Of a stretch of DNA of 64,000 nt, positions 25,778 through 33,975 are shown piece after piece. The translations under genes were made by a program, and so were the position numbers. Each line of letters begins with the position of its first letter. The first letter of the stretch is position 1. The stretch comes from Actinomadura parmotrematis (GTDB lineage Bacteria > Actinomycetota > Actinomycetes > Streptosporangiales > Streptosporangiaceae). A model generated the notes under the pieces. It did not search any database, was not told the DNA's origin, and was given only the letters and a program-made list of their open reading frames with translations. The stretch covers positions 1 through 64,000 of the forward strand of contig NZ_JAIBOA010000021.1 of NCBI RefSeq assembly GCF_019458805.1, read 5' to 3'.

Positions 25778-25901
25778 CCGGCGGCGCGTCCCGCCCTCCC
25801 CCGTCCGGCGGACCCCGCCTACGGGTTTTCCCGGATGGCGGGCGGGCCCCGGCGGCGCGATGATGCGGGTGGGCGCGCCGCGGGCGCGCGGAGGGACGGC
25901 G

Positions 25902-26501
25902 ATGAACGGCACACCCGCCGGGCCGGGCAGGGCGCTGCGGACCGGGACGACGCTGCTGGTCTCGGCGCTGATGCTCGCCACCTGCGCCCCCGACCTGCGA
26001 ACGGCGCCGCGCGTCCGGCAGGCCGCGGCCGTCGCGGGCCACGGCCCGGCCCGCCCGGTCGCCGCGCACGCGCGCACCTTGTCGCTGCCCCTGATCGGGA
26101 CGCTCACCGCGCGGTTCGCCGCGTCCGGGCAGTGCGGCGGGGGCGGCTGGCGTCCCGGGCACACCGCCGTCGACGAGCCCTACCGGTCGCAGACCCTCGA
26201 CGCCCGCGGCTACCACTGCGCGCACGAGCCGGACGCCGTCACGCCCGGCGGCGAGCAGCAGGCCCTCTTCCTGGTCTTCCGCACTTCCGCGCAGGCCCGC
26301 GCCTACGTGCGGGCGCAGGCCGCCCTGGCCGTCCAGGCCGTCGGCTACCTCCAGGACCGGCAGAACGTGCTGGAGATCGACGCGGCCCGCCTGCCCCTGG
26401 ACCGGATGCGCCTGCTCCGCGACGTGCGGGACGCCTGCGGCGGCTGCGGCACCCTCACCACCTCCTGGGAGGCGTCCGGGCAGGCCACCGCGTCCCGCTG
26501 A
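25902..26501 (+). CDS. Hypothetical secreted or lipoprotein-like protein
   Basis: A 199-residue protein of unknown function. The N-terminus has a charged start, a hydrophobic stretch (TTLLVSALMLATC) and an imperfect lipobox, so it is exported, possibly as a lipoprotein, although Thr before the Cys is unusual. The mature part has several cysteines (QCGGGG, YHCAH, ACGGCG) that could form disulfides. ATG 25902 follows GGAGGGA; an earlier in-frame ATG has no ribosome site. It converges on the siderophore operon. Confidence 0.6.
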   Translation: MNGTPAGPGRALRTGTTLLVSALMLATCAPDLRTAPRVRQAAAVAGHGPARPVAAHARTLSLPLIGTLTARFAASGQCGGGGWRPGHTAVDEPYRSQTLDARGYHCAHEPDAVTPGGEQQALFLVFRTSAQARAYVRAQAALAVQAVGYLQDRQNVLEIDAARLPLDRMRLLRDVRDACGGCGTLTTSWEASGQATASR

Positions 26502-26547
26502 GCGGCCCCGCCCGGCCGGCTCCGCGCGCCGGCCGGGCGGCCCGCTC
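26500..26547. terminator. Bidirectional terminator at the end of the siderophore operon
   Basis: Arms of about 20 bases with an 11-bp perfect inner stem (GCCCGGCCGGC and complement) and a 7-nt loop lie between two converging genes and touch both stop codons. It can end the secreted-protein transcript and the siderophore operon. Confidence 0.7.
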
Positions 26548-27190
26548 AGGCGGCGGGGACCGGGGCGAGGTCGGCGAGCAGCGCCTCGGTGGTGGTGACG
26601 GCCGCGCAGCGCTGCGCGGCGAAGGTCACCGCGTCGCGGTGGTGCTCGCCGGAGAAGTCGGCGACGGCGTCGGCGACCAGGAACGGCCGCACGTCACGGC
26701 TGAACGCCTCGACGGCGGTCGCCTGGCAGCCGATGTGGGCGTAGACGCCGGTGACGATGAGCTGGTCGCGGCCGGCGGGCAGCAGCCGGTCGGCGAGGTC
26801 GGTGCGGATGAACGCGCTGTAGCGCCACTTGGTGAGGACGGTGTCGCCGCCGGCCGGCGCGAGCGCGTCGACGATGCGGCGGTCGCGCGGGGCGGTGCCG
26901 ATCCCGGCGCCCCAGAAGTCGGTGAGCAGGCCGCGCTGCTCGGGCGTCTGCCCGCCCGGCTGGGCGGAGTAGACGACCGGGACGCCGGCGCGGCGGGCGG
27001 CGTCGCGGAGCAGGCCGATGTTGGCGAGCAGGGCGGGCAGCGGGTCGCCGGCGAACGCGTCCAGGAAGTAGTTCTGCATGTCGTGGATCAGCAGGACCGC
27101 GCGGGCCGGGTCGGGGCGCCAGTCCACCCGCGCCGGCGGCAGCTCGCCGGCGGCGGGCATCGGATAGGGGGCGATGGCGGGGATGGGCAC
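26546..27190 (-). CDS. dhbB: Isochorismatase (stand-alone DhbB/EntB N-domain)
   Basis: A 214-residue isochorismatase that hydrolyses isochorismate to 2,3-dihydro-2,3-dihydroxybenzoate and pyruvate. It shows the catalytic Asp in LLIHDMQNYF, the Lys in LTKWRYSAF and the cis-peptide/HIGC loop VTGVYAHIGCQATA. EntB and DhbB from Escherichia and Bacillus carry a C-terminal aryl carrier domain; here the protein ends after the isochorismatase fold, so the carrier must be elsewhere. Last gene of the operon, 9 bp after the adenylation enzyme. Confidence 0.88.
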   Translation of the reverse strand: MPIPAIAPYPMPAAGELPPARVDWRPDPARAVLLIHDMQNYFLDAFAGDPLPALLANIGLLRDAARRAGVPVVYSAQPGGQTPEQRGLLTDFWGAGIGTAPRDRRIVDALAPAGGDTVLTKWRYSAFIRTDLADRLLPAGRDQLIVTGVYAHIGCQATAVEAFSRDVRPFLVADAVADFSGEHHRDAVTFAAQRCAAVTTTEALLADLAPVPAA

Positions 27191-27199
27191 GGTTCCTCC

Positions 27200-28831
27200 T
27201 CAGGACGGCCGTTCGGGGGCGGCGGGGCGGGTGAGCTCGCGGGCGACGGCGGCGCGCAGGTCGCGCTTGCTGACCTTGCCGACGCCGGTGTGGGGGAAGG
27301 CGTCGGCGAGGACGACCCGGTCGGGGATCTTGTAGTCGGCGATGCCGCGGCCGCGCAGGAACGCCCGCAGGTGGGCGGCCTTCGGCGGGTCCTCGCGGGC
27401 GGCGGGGCGCAGGATGACGAAGGCGCAGGTGCGCTCGCCGAGCATCGGGTCGGGGACGGCGACGACGGCGGCGTCGTGCACCGCCGGATGGGCGAGCAGG
27501 TGGTTCTCCACCTCCTCGGCGGCGATCTTCTCGCCGCCGCGGTTGATCTGGTCCTTGGCGCGGCCCTCCACCACCAGGTTCCCGCCGGCGGTGCGGCGGA
27601 CGACGTCGCCGGTGCGGTAGAAGCCGTCGGCGGTGAAGGCGGCGGCGTTGTGCTCGGGCGCCCGGTAGTAGCCGCGGATCGTGTAGGGGCCGCGGGTGAG
27701 CAGGTGGCCGGTCGCGCCGGGCGCGACGTCGCGGTCGGCGTCGTCGACGACGCGGACCTCGTCGGCCGGGGAGATCGGGCGGCCCTGCGTGGTGACGCGC
27801 ACGTCCTCGGGATCGTTCGGGCGGGTGTAGTTGACCAGGCCCTCGGCCATCCCGAACACCTGCTGCACGTCGCAGCCGAGGACGGGCCGGACGCGGGCGG
27901 CGGCCTCGGCGCTGAACTTGGCGCCGCCGACCTGGAGGATCCGCAGGCTGGACAGGTCGTGCGCGGTCGCGGGCGCGGCCGCCAGCCAGACGAGCGCGAG
28001 CGGCGGGACGAGGCCGGTGATGGTGACGCGCTCGCGCTCGATGAGCGGGAACGCCGCGTCGGGGCTCGGCACGGGCGCGAGGACGACGGTGGCGCCCGCC
28101 GACAGCGTCCCGAGGACGCCGGGCGAGCTCATCGGGAAGTTGTGCGCGACGGGCAGCGCGCACAGGTACACGCTGTCGGGGGTGAGGCCGCAGATCTCCG
28201 CGCTCGCCACGACGCTGTAGAGGTAGTCGTCGTGGGTGCGCGGGATCAGCTTCGGCGTCCCCGTGGTGCCGCCGGACAGCTGCATGAGCGCCACGTCGGC
28301 GGGGTCGGGGTCGGGCAGCGCCGCCGGGGCGCCGGCGTCGAGGTCGGTGAGGGCGGTGAACTCCTCGGCCTCGCCGGCCACGACGACGCGGCGGGCCTTC
28401 ACCTCGCGGGCGAGCGTCCGGTAGTCGAAGTTCGCGTGCCGGTCGGGGATGACGTAGGCGGCGGCGTCGGCGTGCTCCAGGAAGTAGCCGATCTCGGTGG
28501 CGCGGTGCGCGGGCAGCGCGAACACCGGGATCGCGCCGAGCCGGAACAGCGCGAACGCCACCTGGAGGAACTCGGCGACGTTGGGCAGCTGCACGACGAC
28601 GCGGTCGCGCGGGGCGACGCCGATGCGGCGCAGCCCGGCGGCGAGCCGGTCGGCGCGCTCGTCCAGCTCGGCGTAGGTCCAGCGCGTCTCCCCCGCGACG
28701 ACGGCGGTGCGCGCGGGGTGCGCGGCGGCGACCTCGCGCAGCATCGCGCCGAAGGTCCGGCCCTGCCAGTAGCCGGCGGCGCGGTAGCGGGCGGCGGCCT
28801 CCGGGGGCCAGGGGACGGCTCCGGGCAGCAT
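27200..28831 (-). CDS. dhbE: 2,3-dihydroxybenzoate-AMP ligase
   Basis: A 543-residue stand-alone aryl-acid adenylating enzyme (EntE/DhbE family) that activates 2,3-dihydroxybenzoate for loading on an aryl carrier protein. The P-loop-like SGGTTGTPKLIPRTH, ALPVAHNFPMSSPG and the aryl-acid pocket pattern VQQVFGMAEGLVNYTR are characteristic; the last is diagnostic for DHB/salicylate ligases. The core motif YRTGD and the C-terminal catalytic Lys in GKVSKRDLR are present. Salicylate cannot be excluded from sequence, but the DhbA/B/C neighbours point to DHB. Its ATG shares one base with the stop of the isochorismate synthase gene. Confidence 0.92.
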   Translation of the reverse strand: MLPGAVPWPPEAAARYRAAGYWQGRTFGAMLREVAAAHPARTAVVAGETRWTYAELDERADRLAAGLRRIGVAPRDRVVVQLPNVAEFLQVAFALFRLGAIPVFALPAHRATEIGYFLEHADAAAYVIPDRHANFDYRTLAREVKARRVVVAGEAEEFTALTDLDAGAPAALPDPDPADVALMQLSGGTTGTPKLIPRTHDDYLYSVVASAEICGLTPDSVYLCALPVAHNFPMSSPGVLGTLSAGATVVLAPVPSPDAAFPLIERERVTITGLVPPLALVWLAAAPATAHDLSSLRILQVGGAKFSAEAAARVRPVLGCDVQQVFGMAEGLVNYTRPNDPEDVRVTTQGRPISPADEVRVVDDADRDVAPGATGHLLTRGPYTIRGYYRAPEHNAAAFTADGFYRTGDVVRRTAGGNLVVEGRAKDQINRGGEKIAAEEVENHLLAHPAVHDAAVVAVPDPMLGERTCAFVILRPAAREDPPKAAHLRAFLRGRGIADYKIPDRVVLADAFPHTGVGKVSKRDLRAAVARELTRPAAPERPS

Positions 28832-29886
28832 CAGCGGCCCTCCCCGTCCAGGCCGAGGGCGCGCAGCATGGTGCCGAACTTGGCGGTGGTCTCGGCGAGC
28901 TCGGCGGTCGGGTGCGAGCCCGCGACGATCCCGGCGCCGGCGAACAGGCGCAGGCCGTCGCCGCCGGTCTCGGCGCAGCGGATCGCGACCGCCCACTCGC
29001 CGTCGCCCGCCGCGTCGCACCAGCCGACCGCGCCGCCGTACAGGCCGCGGTCGAAGGGCTCCAGCTCGCCGATCAGGTCGCGGGCGGCGGCGGCCGGGGT
29101 GCCGCAGACGGCGGGCGTCGGGTGCAGGGCCCGCGCCAGCGTGAGGGCGGTCACGCCGGGATCGGCGAGGCGGCCGGTGATGCGGGTGCCGAGGTGCCAC
29201 ATCGTCGCGGTGGCGACGAGCGACGGCTCGGCGGGGACGTCGAGGTCGGCGCAGTAGGGGCGCAGGCCGTCGGCGACGGCGCGCACGACGTAGGCGTGCT
29301 CGCGCAGGTCCTTGGCGGAGGCGAGCAGCGCGTCCGCGCGGCGCCGGTCCTCGGCCGGGTCGGCGCTGCGCGCGGCGGAGCCGGCGAGCGGGTGGGAGGC
29401 GACGTCGCGGCCGAAGCGCGAGACCAGCAGCTCGGGGCTCGCGCCGACGAGGGTGCGGCCGGGCCCGGACGGCACCGCGTACACGTGGGCGTGGGGGTCG
29501 TGGGCGGCGAGCCTGCGCAGCAGCGCCGCCGGCTCGACGGGGGCCGGGGTGTCGATCCGCAGGGTGCGGGCGAGGACGACCTTGTCCACGTCGCCGTCGC
29601 CGAGGCGGACGAGGGCCTTCTCCACGGCGAGCTCGTACTCGGCGGGCGACGGCTCGGGGACGGCCGCGGCGCCTCCGGCGGGCAGGGCGCGGCCGGGCCC
29701 GCCGGGGGGCGCCGGCGGATCCCAGGTCACGTCCGTCGCCTCGGTGAGGGCGTCCGGGGCGCCGGCGGCGAACGGCAGCGCGCCCACGGTGACCGCGCCG
29801 GGGCCGGGCTCGGGCCCGTCCCAGGGGCCGCGGGCGAGGATGGTGCGGCGCGGCGAGGAGAAATAGAAGCCGGCGGCGGTGCTCAC
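28831..29886 (-). CDS. dhbC: Isochorismate synthase
   Basis: A 351-residue chorismate-utilising enzyme that converts chorismate to isochorismate. The signature set is present: KVVLARTLRI, GASPELLVSR, HPLAGSAARS, ATMWHLGTRITG, LHPTPAVCGTP and LYGGAVGWCD, ending in LFAGAGIVAGSHPTAE. It lacks the extra activity motifs of salicylate synthases such as MbtI and sits with DhbA and DhbB, so isochorismate is the expected product. The start is GTG with AAAGG 7 nt upstream. Confidence 0.92.
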   Translation of the reverse strand: MSTAAGFYFSSPRRTILARGPWDGPEPGPGAVTVGALPFAAGAPDALTEATDVTWDPPAPPGGPGRALPAGGAAAVPEPSPAEYELAVEKALVRLGDGDVDKVVLARTLRIDTPAPVEPAALLRRLAAHDPHAHVYAVPSGPGRTLVGASPELLVSRFGRDVASHPLAGSAARSADPAEDRRRADALLASAKDLREHAYVVRAVADGLRPYCADLDVPAEPSLVATATMWHLGTRITGRLADPGVTALTLARALHPTPAVCGTPAAAARDLIGELEPFDRGLYGGAVGWCDAAGDGEWAVAIRCAETGGDGLRLFAGAGIVAGSHPTAELAETTAKFGTMLRALGLDGEGR

Positions 29887-29915
29887 GAACGGGCCTTTCT
29901 TCGGGGGCAGGGGGT

Positions 29916-30683
29916 TCAGCCGCGCAGCGAGGCGCCGCCGTCCACGTACAGGTCGTGCATGGTGATGTGGCGGGCGCGGTCGGACAGCAGGAACGCGACG
30001 GCGTCGGCGACGTCCTGCGGGTCGGCGACGCGGCCGAGCGGGATGCCGGTCCGGTAGGAGCCGGGGTCGCCGTCGACGGCGGCGCGGGCCCCGGCTTCGG
30101 GGTCGGCCCACAGGTCCCGCTGCATGGCGGTGTCGGTGGAGCCGGGCGAGACGACGTTGCAGCGGATGCCGTGCTCGGCCAGTTCCAGGCCGAGGCACTT
30201 GGTGAACTGGACGGCGGCGGCCTTGGACGCGGCGTAGGCGGCGAGCCGGGTGCGCGGCACGCGGGCGGCGTTGGAGGCGACCGTGACGATCGCGCCCGCC
30301 CGTCGGGCGACCATCCGGCGGGCGACGGCCCGGCCGGCGTTCATCACGCCGGTCGCGTTGACGGCGAAGTGGGCCGCCCAGTCGTCGTCCGACAGCTCCA
30401 GCACGCCGCCGGGCCGCAGGACGCCGGCGGTGCTGACGAGCGCGCCGATCGGCCCGAGCTCGTCCTCGGCGCGGGCGACGGCGGCCTCCACCGCGGCGGG
30501 GTCGGAGACGTCGGTCGCGCAGCCGATCGCCGGGCCGGGCAGCGCGCTCGCGGCCTCCTCGGCGCCCGTGCGGTCCAGTACCGCGATCCGGAAGCCCGCG
30601 GCCGCCAGCGTGCGGGCGACGGCGGCGCCGATCCCCCGGCCGCCGCCCGTGACGACGGCGGTGGTGGCCTGCGCTTCGGCCAT
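29916..30683 (-). CDS. dhbA: 2,3-dihydro-2,3-dihydroxybenzoate dehydrogenase
   Basis: A 255-residue SDR that oxidises 2,3-dihydro-DHB to 2,3-dihydroxybenzoate with NAD. TGGGRGIG binds the cofactor. The EntA/DhbA-specific run VASNAARVPRTRLAAYAASK includes catalytic Ser, Tyr and Lys, and CNVVSPGSTDTAMQRDLW is typical of the subfamily. Start ATG lies 15 bp after the N-hydroxylase stop, inside the operon. Confidence 0.93.
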   Translation of the reverse strand: MAEAQATTAVVTGGGRGIGAAVARTLAAAGFRIAVLDRTGAEEAASALPGPAIGCATDVSDPAAVEAAVARAEDELGPIGALVSTAGVLRPGGVLELSDDDWAAHFAVNATGVMNAGRAVARRMVARRAGAIVTVASNAARVPRTRLAAYAASKAAAVQFTKCLGLELAEHGIRCNVVSPGSTDTAMQRDLWADPEAGARAAVDGDPGSYRTGIPLGRVADPQDVADAVAFLLSDRARHITMHDLYVDGGASLRG

Positions 30684-30698
30684 GACCGTCCTCCAATC

Positions 30699-32030
30699 TC
30701 AGCGGGCCGCGACGGCCCCGGCGCGGGACGCGCGGGCGGTCAGCACCGAGTCGAGGATCTCCCCGGCGCGGACGGCCCCGTTGGACAGCAGCGAGGAGGT
30801 GATCCCGTGCGTGTGCTCGGTGCCGCCCTGGAGGTAGATCCCCGCGGTGAGCCGCGGGTCGGTGGCGACCCGGTAGTCGCGCTCGACGACCGGCCGGCCC
30901 TGCTCGTCGCGCAGGCAGAGGCCCCCGGCGGCGCCGAGCAGGCCGAGCGCGTCGAACGGCCGGTAGCCGGTCGCGCAGACGACGATGTCGGAGTCCAGCA
31001 CGGCCCGCTCGCCGGTCGGCGTGAACTCGTAGGTGGTGCGGGCGCCGCCGGGCACCTCGCGGACGTCGAGGACGCGGCAGGCGTTCAGCATGTGCAGCCG
31101 CCGCGCGCCCGTCACCTTCTCCTGGTAGACCCGCCGGTACAGCTCCTCGATGAGGTCCGTGTCCACGACCGAGTAGTTGGTGCCGCGGTGGTAGTCGAAC
31201 AGCTGCCGCTTCACGTGCTCGGGCGCGCCGTGGAACAGGTCCACCGCCTCCGGGTCGAAGATCCGGTTGGCGAACGGGCTGTCGTCGGCGGGGCTGTAGC
31301 CGTAGCGGGAGAAGACCGAGTACACCTCGGCCTCGGGGAAGGCGCGGTGCAGGTGGTCGGTGACCTCGGCGGCGCTCTGCCCGGCGCCGACCACCGTCCA
31401 GCGCTTCGGCTCGGGCCCGGTGCGGGCGGCGAGGTTGGTGAGCAGGCCGTGGTTGTGCCAGACGCGCTCGGACTGCTGGACGCCGGCCGGCATCGACGGC
31501 TGCAGGCCGCCGCTGACGACGAGGTTGCGGCCGCTCACGGTGCGGCCGTCGGCGAGCTCCAGGGCGAACCCGCCGATCTCCTCGCAGCCGTCGCCGAGCG
31601 GCGCGACCGACGCGACCTCGCTGCCGTAGGAGGCCATGTGCGCGACCTTGCCGGCGGCCCAGGAGAAGTAGTCGTGGAACTCGGTGCGCGTCGGGAAGAA
31701 GGTCTTGTGGTTGATGAAGTCGACCAGGCGTCCCTTGTCCTGGAGGTAGCAGAGGAAGGAGAACCCGCTGGCGGGGTTCCGCATCGTCGCCAGGTCCTTG
31801 AGGAAGGAGACCTGCATGGTGGCGCCCTCGATGAGCATGCCGCGGTGCCAGCCGAAGCGGGGCTGGCGCTCGGCGAACAGGGCGCTCACCCGGTCCCCGG
31901 GCGCCGCGGCGGCGTTGTGCTCCTCGATCGCGACGGCCAGGGCGAGGTTGGCGGGGCCGAAGCCGACGCCGACGACGTCGTACACGGACGGCTCCTTGTC
32001 GATGGTGCGGGCGGGCCGGTCGCGGCGCAC
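30699..32030 (-). CDS. L-ornithine/L-lysine N-hydroxylase (SidA/PvdA/IucD family)
   Basis: A 443-residue flavin monooxygenase for hydroxamate siderophores. FAD-binding GVGFGPANLAL is at residues 21-31, and the substrate/FAD loop SFLKDLATMRNPASGFSFL is close to PvdA. NADPH-binding VVGAGQSAAE and C-terminal VCATGYRPF follow. The FINHKTFFPTRTEFHDYF stretch favours ornithine over lysine, but this is not decisive. First gene of the operon. The GTG start has GGAGG 4-5 nt upstream, and tandem iron boxes lie immediately before it. Confidence 0.88.
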   Translation of the reverse strand: MRRDRPARTIDKEPSVYDVVGVGFGPANLALAVAIEEHNAAAAPGDRVSALFAERQPRFGWHRGMLIEGATMQVSFLKDLATMRNPASGFSFLCYLQDKGRLVDFINHKTFFPTRTEFHDYFSWAAGKVAHMASYGSEVASVAPLGDGCEEIGGFALELADGRTVSGRNLVVSGGLQPSMPAGVQQSERVWHNHGLLTNLAARTGPEPKRWTVVGAGQSAAEVTDHLHRAFPEAEVYSVFSRYGYSPADDSPFANRIFDPEAVDLFHGAPEHVKRQLFDYHRGTNYSVVDTDLIEELYRRVYQEKVTGARRLHMLNACRVLDVREVPGGARTTYEFTPTGERAVLDSDIVVCATGYRPFDALGLLGAAGGLCLRDEQGRPVVERDYRVATDPRLTAGIYLQGGTEHTHGITSSLLSNGAVRAGEILDSVLTARASRAGAVAAR

Positions 32031-32042
32031 GGATCCTCCAAG

Positions 32043-32081
32043 TTAGGCAAGCCTAAGTTTGCTTAGGTGAGGCTTAGCTAA
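32043..32081 (-). promoter_or_regulatory. Tandem DtxR/DmdR-type iron boxes
   Basis: TTAGGTGAGGCTTAGCTAA (32063-32081) matches the actinomycete iron-box consensus at 16 of 19 positions. TTAGGCAAGCCTAA (32043-32056) is a second, overlapping near-palindrome. CCTAAG-N4-CTTAGG (32052-32067) bridges the two as a perfect inverted repeat. They lie just upstream of the siderophore operon, so iron-dependent repression by a DmdR1/IdeR homologue is expected. Confidence 0.85.
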
Positions 32082-32174
32082 GCATCGAGAGATCGAACGG
32101 TCAACGCGCGGGGGCGCCGGGACGCCAAGAGCGATCCAGGCCACAATCGCCCCGCGCGGACCCGGCGCGGAAAC

Positions 32175-32218
32175 GGCGAAGGGGGCGCCCCACCGTGCGG
32201 TGGAGCGCCCCCTTCGCC
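32175..32218 (-). terminator. Terminator after RlpA-like gene
   Basis: A 20-bp stem with one mismatch (arms rich in GAAGGGGGCGC) and a 4-nt loop lie 29 bp beyond the stop of the minus-strand secreted-protein gene. It insulates the siderophore promoter from read-through. Confidence 0.8.
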
Positions 32219-32246
32219 TTCGGCGCCGTCAGTCGCGGCGCGCGGT

Positions 32247-32861
32247 TCAGGAGCCGAACGGGACGGGCTTGCCCTTCGTGCCGGCGCCCGAGCCCCACTT
32301 CAGGACCTCGTACTTGACGCCGCTCAGGTGGCCCTCGCCGGTGCCGGCGTTGTACTTGCTGGCCGGCTTCTTGCCGTCGAGCAGGTAGCGGAAGGTGTAG
32401 GTGTCCAGGTCGAGCATCACCCCGCGGGTGGAGGGCTCGCCCGGGCCGCGGTCGCCGACGAAGCCGGTGATGGTGCGGCCCTTGTAGGTCACCTTGACCT
32501 TGGTGTTCATGGGCCAGCTCGGGCTCGCGAACAGGCCCTTCTGCATGGCCTTGCCGCTCGCGGGGGCGCCGGTGTCGCCGTTGACGCCCGAGCCGTCGTC
32601 CCAGAAGTAGGACGCGGTGGTCGTGCCGGTGACCAGCGCCTTGGCGGCGCGCTTCTTGGTCGCGGCCTTCTTGCCGGCGGCCTTCTCGTCCGCGGCCGCG
32701 CCCTTCTTCGCGATCTGCTGCTGCGCGGCCGCGGGCTCCTGCGACTGCGCGGTCTTCGGAGCGTTGTCGTCGCTGGCGGCCGCCACACCGGCCACCAGCA
32801 TCCCGGCGAGGGCGGTACCGGTCACCCCGGTGAGGACGACGTTCATCGCTCGCTTCTGCAT
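32247..32861 (-). CDS. Secreted RlpA-like double-psi beta-barrel protein
   Basis: A 204-residue exported protein. Residues 1-29 form a signal peptide (basic MQKR, hydrophobic core VVLTGVTGTALAGMLVAGVA). An Ala/Lys/Gln-rich, low-complexity linker spans about 35-75. The C-terminal 120 residues resemble the RlpA/DPBB domain: TASYFWDDGSG, MNTKVKVTYKGRTITGFVGD, then RGPGEPSTRGVMLDLDTYTF, with the DRGP loop and catalytic-type Asp of the family. A cell-wall role is inferred. Similar domains accompany resuscitation factors in actinobacteria. Confidence 0.75.
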   Translation of the reverse strand: MQKRAMNVVLTGVTGTALAGMLVAGVAAASDDNAPKTAQSQEPAAAQQQIAKKGAAADEKAAGKKAATKKRAAKALVTGTTTASYFWDDGSGVNGDTGAPASGKAMQKGLFASPSWPMNTKVKVTYKGRTITGFVGDRGPGEPSTRGVMLDLDTYTFRYLLDGKKPASKYNAGTGEGHLSGVKYEVLKWGSGAGTKGKPVPFGS

Positions 32862-33183
32862 GGAAATCCTTTGTTCGGCTGACAGGACGGCCGTTCGAGC
32901 CCAAGGACGAGGGTGCTCGGATAAACGGCTCCAGGGCGTGGCGCCCGGAATCGCCGTCGTGGCAGGACCCGCGTGGCGGCCCGTTCAGGCAGGACCGTCC
33001 GGGCTCGCTGTCCGCCGCCGGGCCGAGGTGCGGCCGGGCGGGAGTGCGAGCGTCAAGAGCGGGGAAAGTGCCGAGCGGAGGCTTCGCTGAGCGGCTCCGT
33101 GGCGGGCGACGTGCATGGACGCCCGTGGTGTTCGGCGGAAGGTCCCGCCTGGCGGGCGGGTCACGACGGCTCTCACAAGAGGC

Positions 33184-33204
33184 GGGTCAAGAGGTTCTTG
33201 ACCC
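33184..33204. promoter_or_regulatory. Perfect 9-3-9 inverted repeat
   Basis: GGGTCAAGA, three bases, TCTTGACCC: fully symmetric arms. The right arm contains TTGACC (33198-33203), a possible -35 box with TATATG at 33220-33225 as a 16-bp-spaced -10 on the plus strand. It looks like an operator over a promoter; the controlled transcript is unknown. Confidence 0.5.
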
Positions 33205-33371
33205 TTGCCTGACATCGACTATATGTGCTTTTACCCGAAGTTAGGCAAACCGCCGGATTCTTTACCTTTCACAAGGTAGATCGTTTCCCCTCGAACCTTC
33301 GAAAGGGCTTATCCCATAAGGGTTTCAGCGCGTTCGACAGGGAGGGGACCACGTCATGGAAACACCAAAAA

Positions 33372-33397
33372 GCGCGCCGACGGCGGCGTCGGCGCGC
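33372..33397 (-). terminator. Intrinsic terminator with U-run for the minus-strand gene
   Basis: A 10-bp perfect stem (GCGCGCCGAC) with a 6-nt loop; on the minus strand it is followed by TTTTTGG. This is the only hairpin in the window with a clear U-tract. A second 10-bp hairpin (33446-33469, CGGGCCCCTG arms) lies just upstream of it, directly after the stop codon. Confidence 0.8.
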
Positions 33398-33493
33398 GAT
33401 CGGCCCGGGGGCCGCGGGGCCGCCCGGCGAGGGCGGCGGAGCCGTCGGGCCCCTGCTGTCAGGGGCCCGCGGCGGTCGTTCGGTCTCCGGCGG

Positions 33494-33907
33494 TCAGCGG
33501 CCGGGGAACGCGGTGGGGAGGAGGGGCTGCGGTCCGGTCGTGTATCCGGGCGGAGCCGCGACGGGGTGCACCGGCTGCATCGGATGCATCGCCGAGACCG
33601 GTGGGCCGGCCTCGTAGGGCCCGCCGCCGGCGTAGGGCTGCCCGGGGGGCGGCACCGTGCCGTCGGCGCGGCGTCCTTCGGGCGCCGCGGCGGGCTGGTC
33701 GAAGCGCCGTTCACCGATGACGGCCATGAGGGCCCGTGCTGTCTCGGCGTCCATGCGCATCAGGACGGAGGGGCGGCCGGCGGGGTCGACGAAGGGGGAG
33801 ACCGAGGGGGCGGCCGCCTGCTGCGGCAGCGCGCGCCGCAGTTCTTCGCGCAGGTCGTGGGCGAGGCGCAGCGCCTGTCGGTCGCTGTCGCTCAGGTGTG
33901 CGGTCAT
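33494..33907 (-). CDS. Hypothetical protein with Pro-rich tail
   Basis: A 137-residue protein I do not recognise. The N-terminal half is helical (SDSDRQALRLAHDLREELRR and AETARALMAVIGERRF). The C-terminal 70 residues are rich in Pro, Gly and Tyr (PPGQPYAGGGPYEAGPP), probably disordered. ATG 33907 is favoured by GGAG 7-8 nt upstream; GTG 33928 is possible. It is monocistronic, with a strong terminator behind and an unusual TGCA array in front. It could be a small regulatory or protein-interaction factor. Confidence 0.55.
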   Translation of the reverse strand: MTAHLSDSDRQALRLAHDLREELRRALPQQAAAPSVSPFVDPAGRPSVLMRMDAETARALMAVIGERRFDQPAAAPEGRRADGTVPPPGQPYAGGGPYEAGPPVSAMHPMQPVHPVAAPPGYTTGPQPLLPTAFPGR

Positions 33908-33975
33908 CGCGATCTCCGGGGAGTTCACGTGCGGGGGAAGGGCGGAGGGTCTTGGTCATCCTGCTAAAGATGGCG

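Larger units (their letters stand above)
32862..33493. other. 632-bp gene-free stretch with promoter and hairpin signals
   Basis: No convincing protein gene. The part 33180-33350 is clearly AT-richer than the surroundings. It contains a perfect inverted repeat (33184-33204), a possible plus-strand promoter, a small hairpin TACCTT-TCAC-AAGGTA (33263-33278) and the palindromic CTTAT-CCC-ATAAG. A half iron-box-like TTAGGCAA lies at 33241. Two strong hairpins at the right end belong to the minus-strand gene downstream. Confidence 0.5.

Noticed and set aside
32862..33215. A c-di-AMP (ydaO-type) riboswitch before the RlpA-like gene, as seen before resuscitation-factor genes in actinomycetes
   Set aside because: Only a short GTCAGCCGAAC-like stretch near the start resembles the 3' part; the conserved GGGTGAA core and pairing arms are not visible.
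33239..33250. A third iron box in the region beside the Pro-rich hypothetical gene
   Set aside because: Only a half-site (TTAGGCAA) is present, without the mirrored half.
33356..33967. Plus-strand protein of 203 residues preceded by GGGAGGGG
   Set aside because: It is antisense to a better-supported gene, runs through a terminator hairpin, and its Arg/Gly-rich composition is that of a shadow frame.
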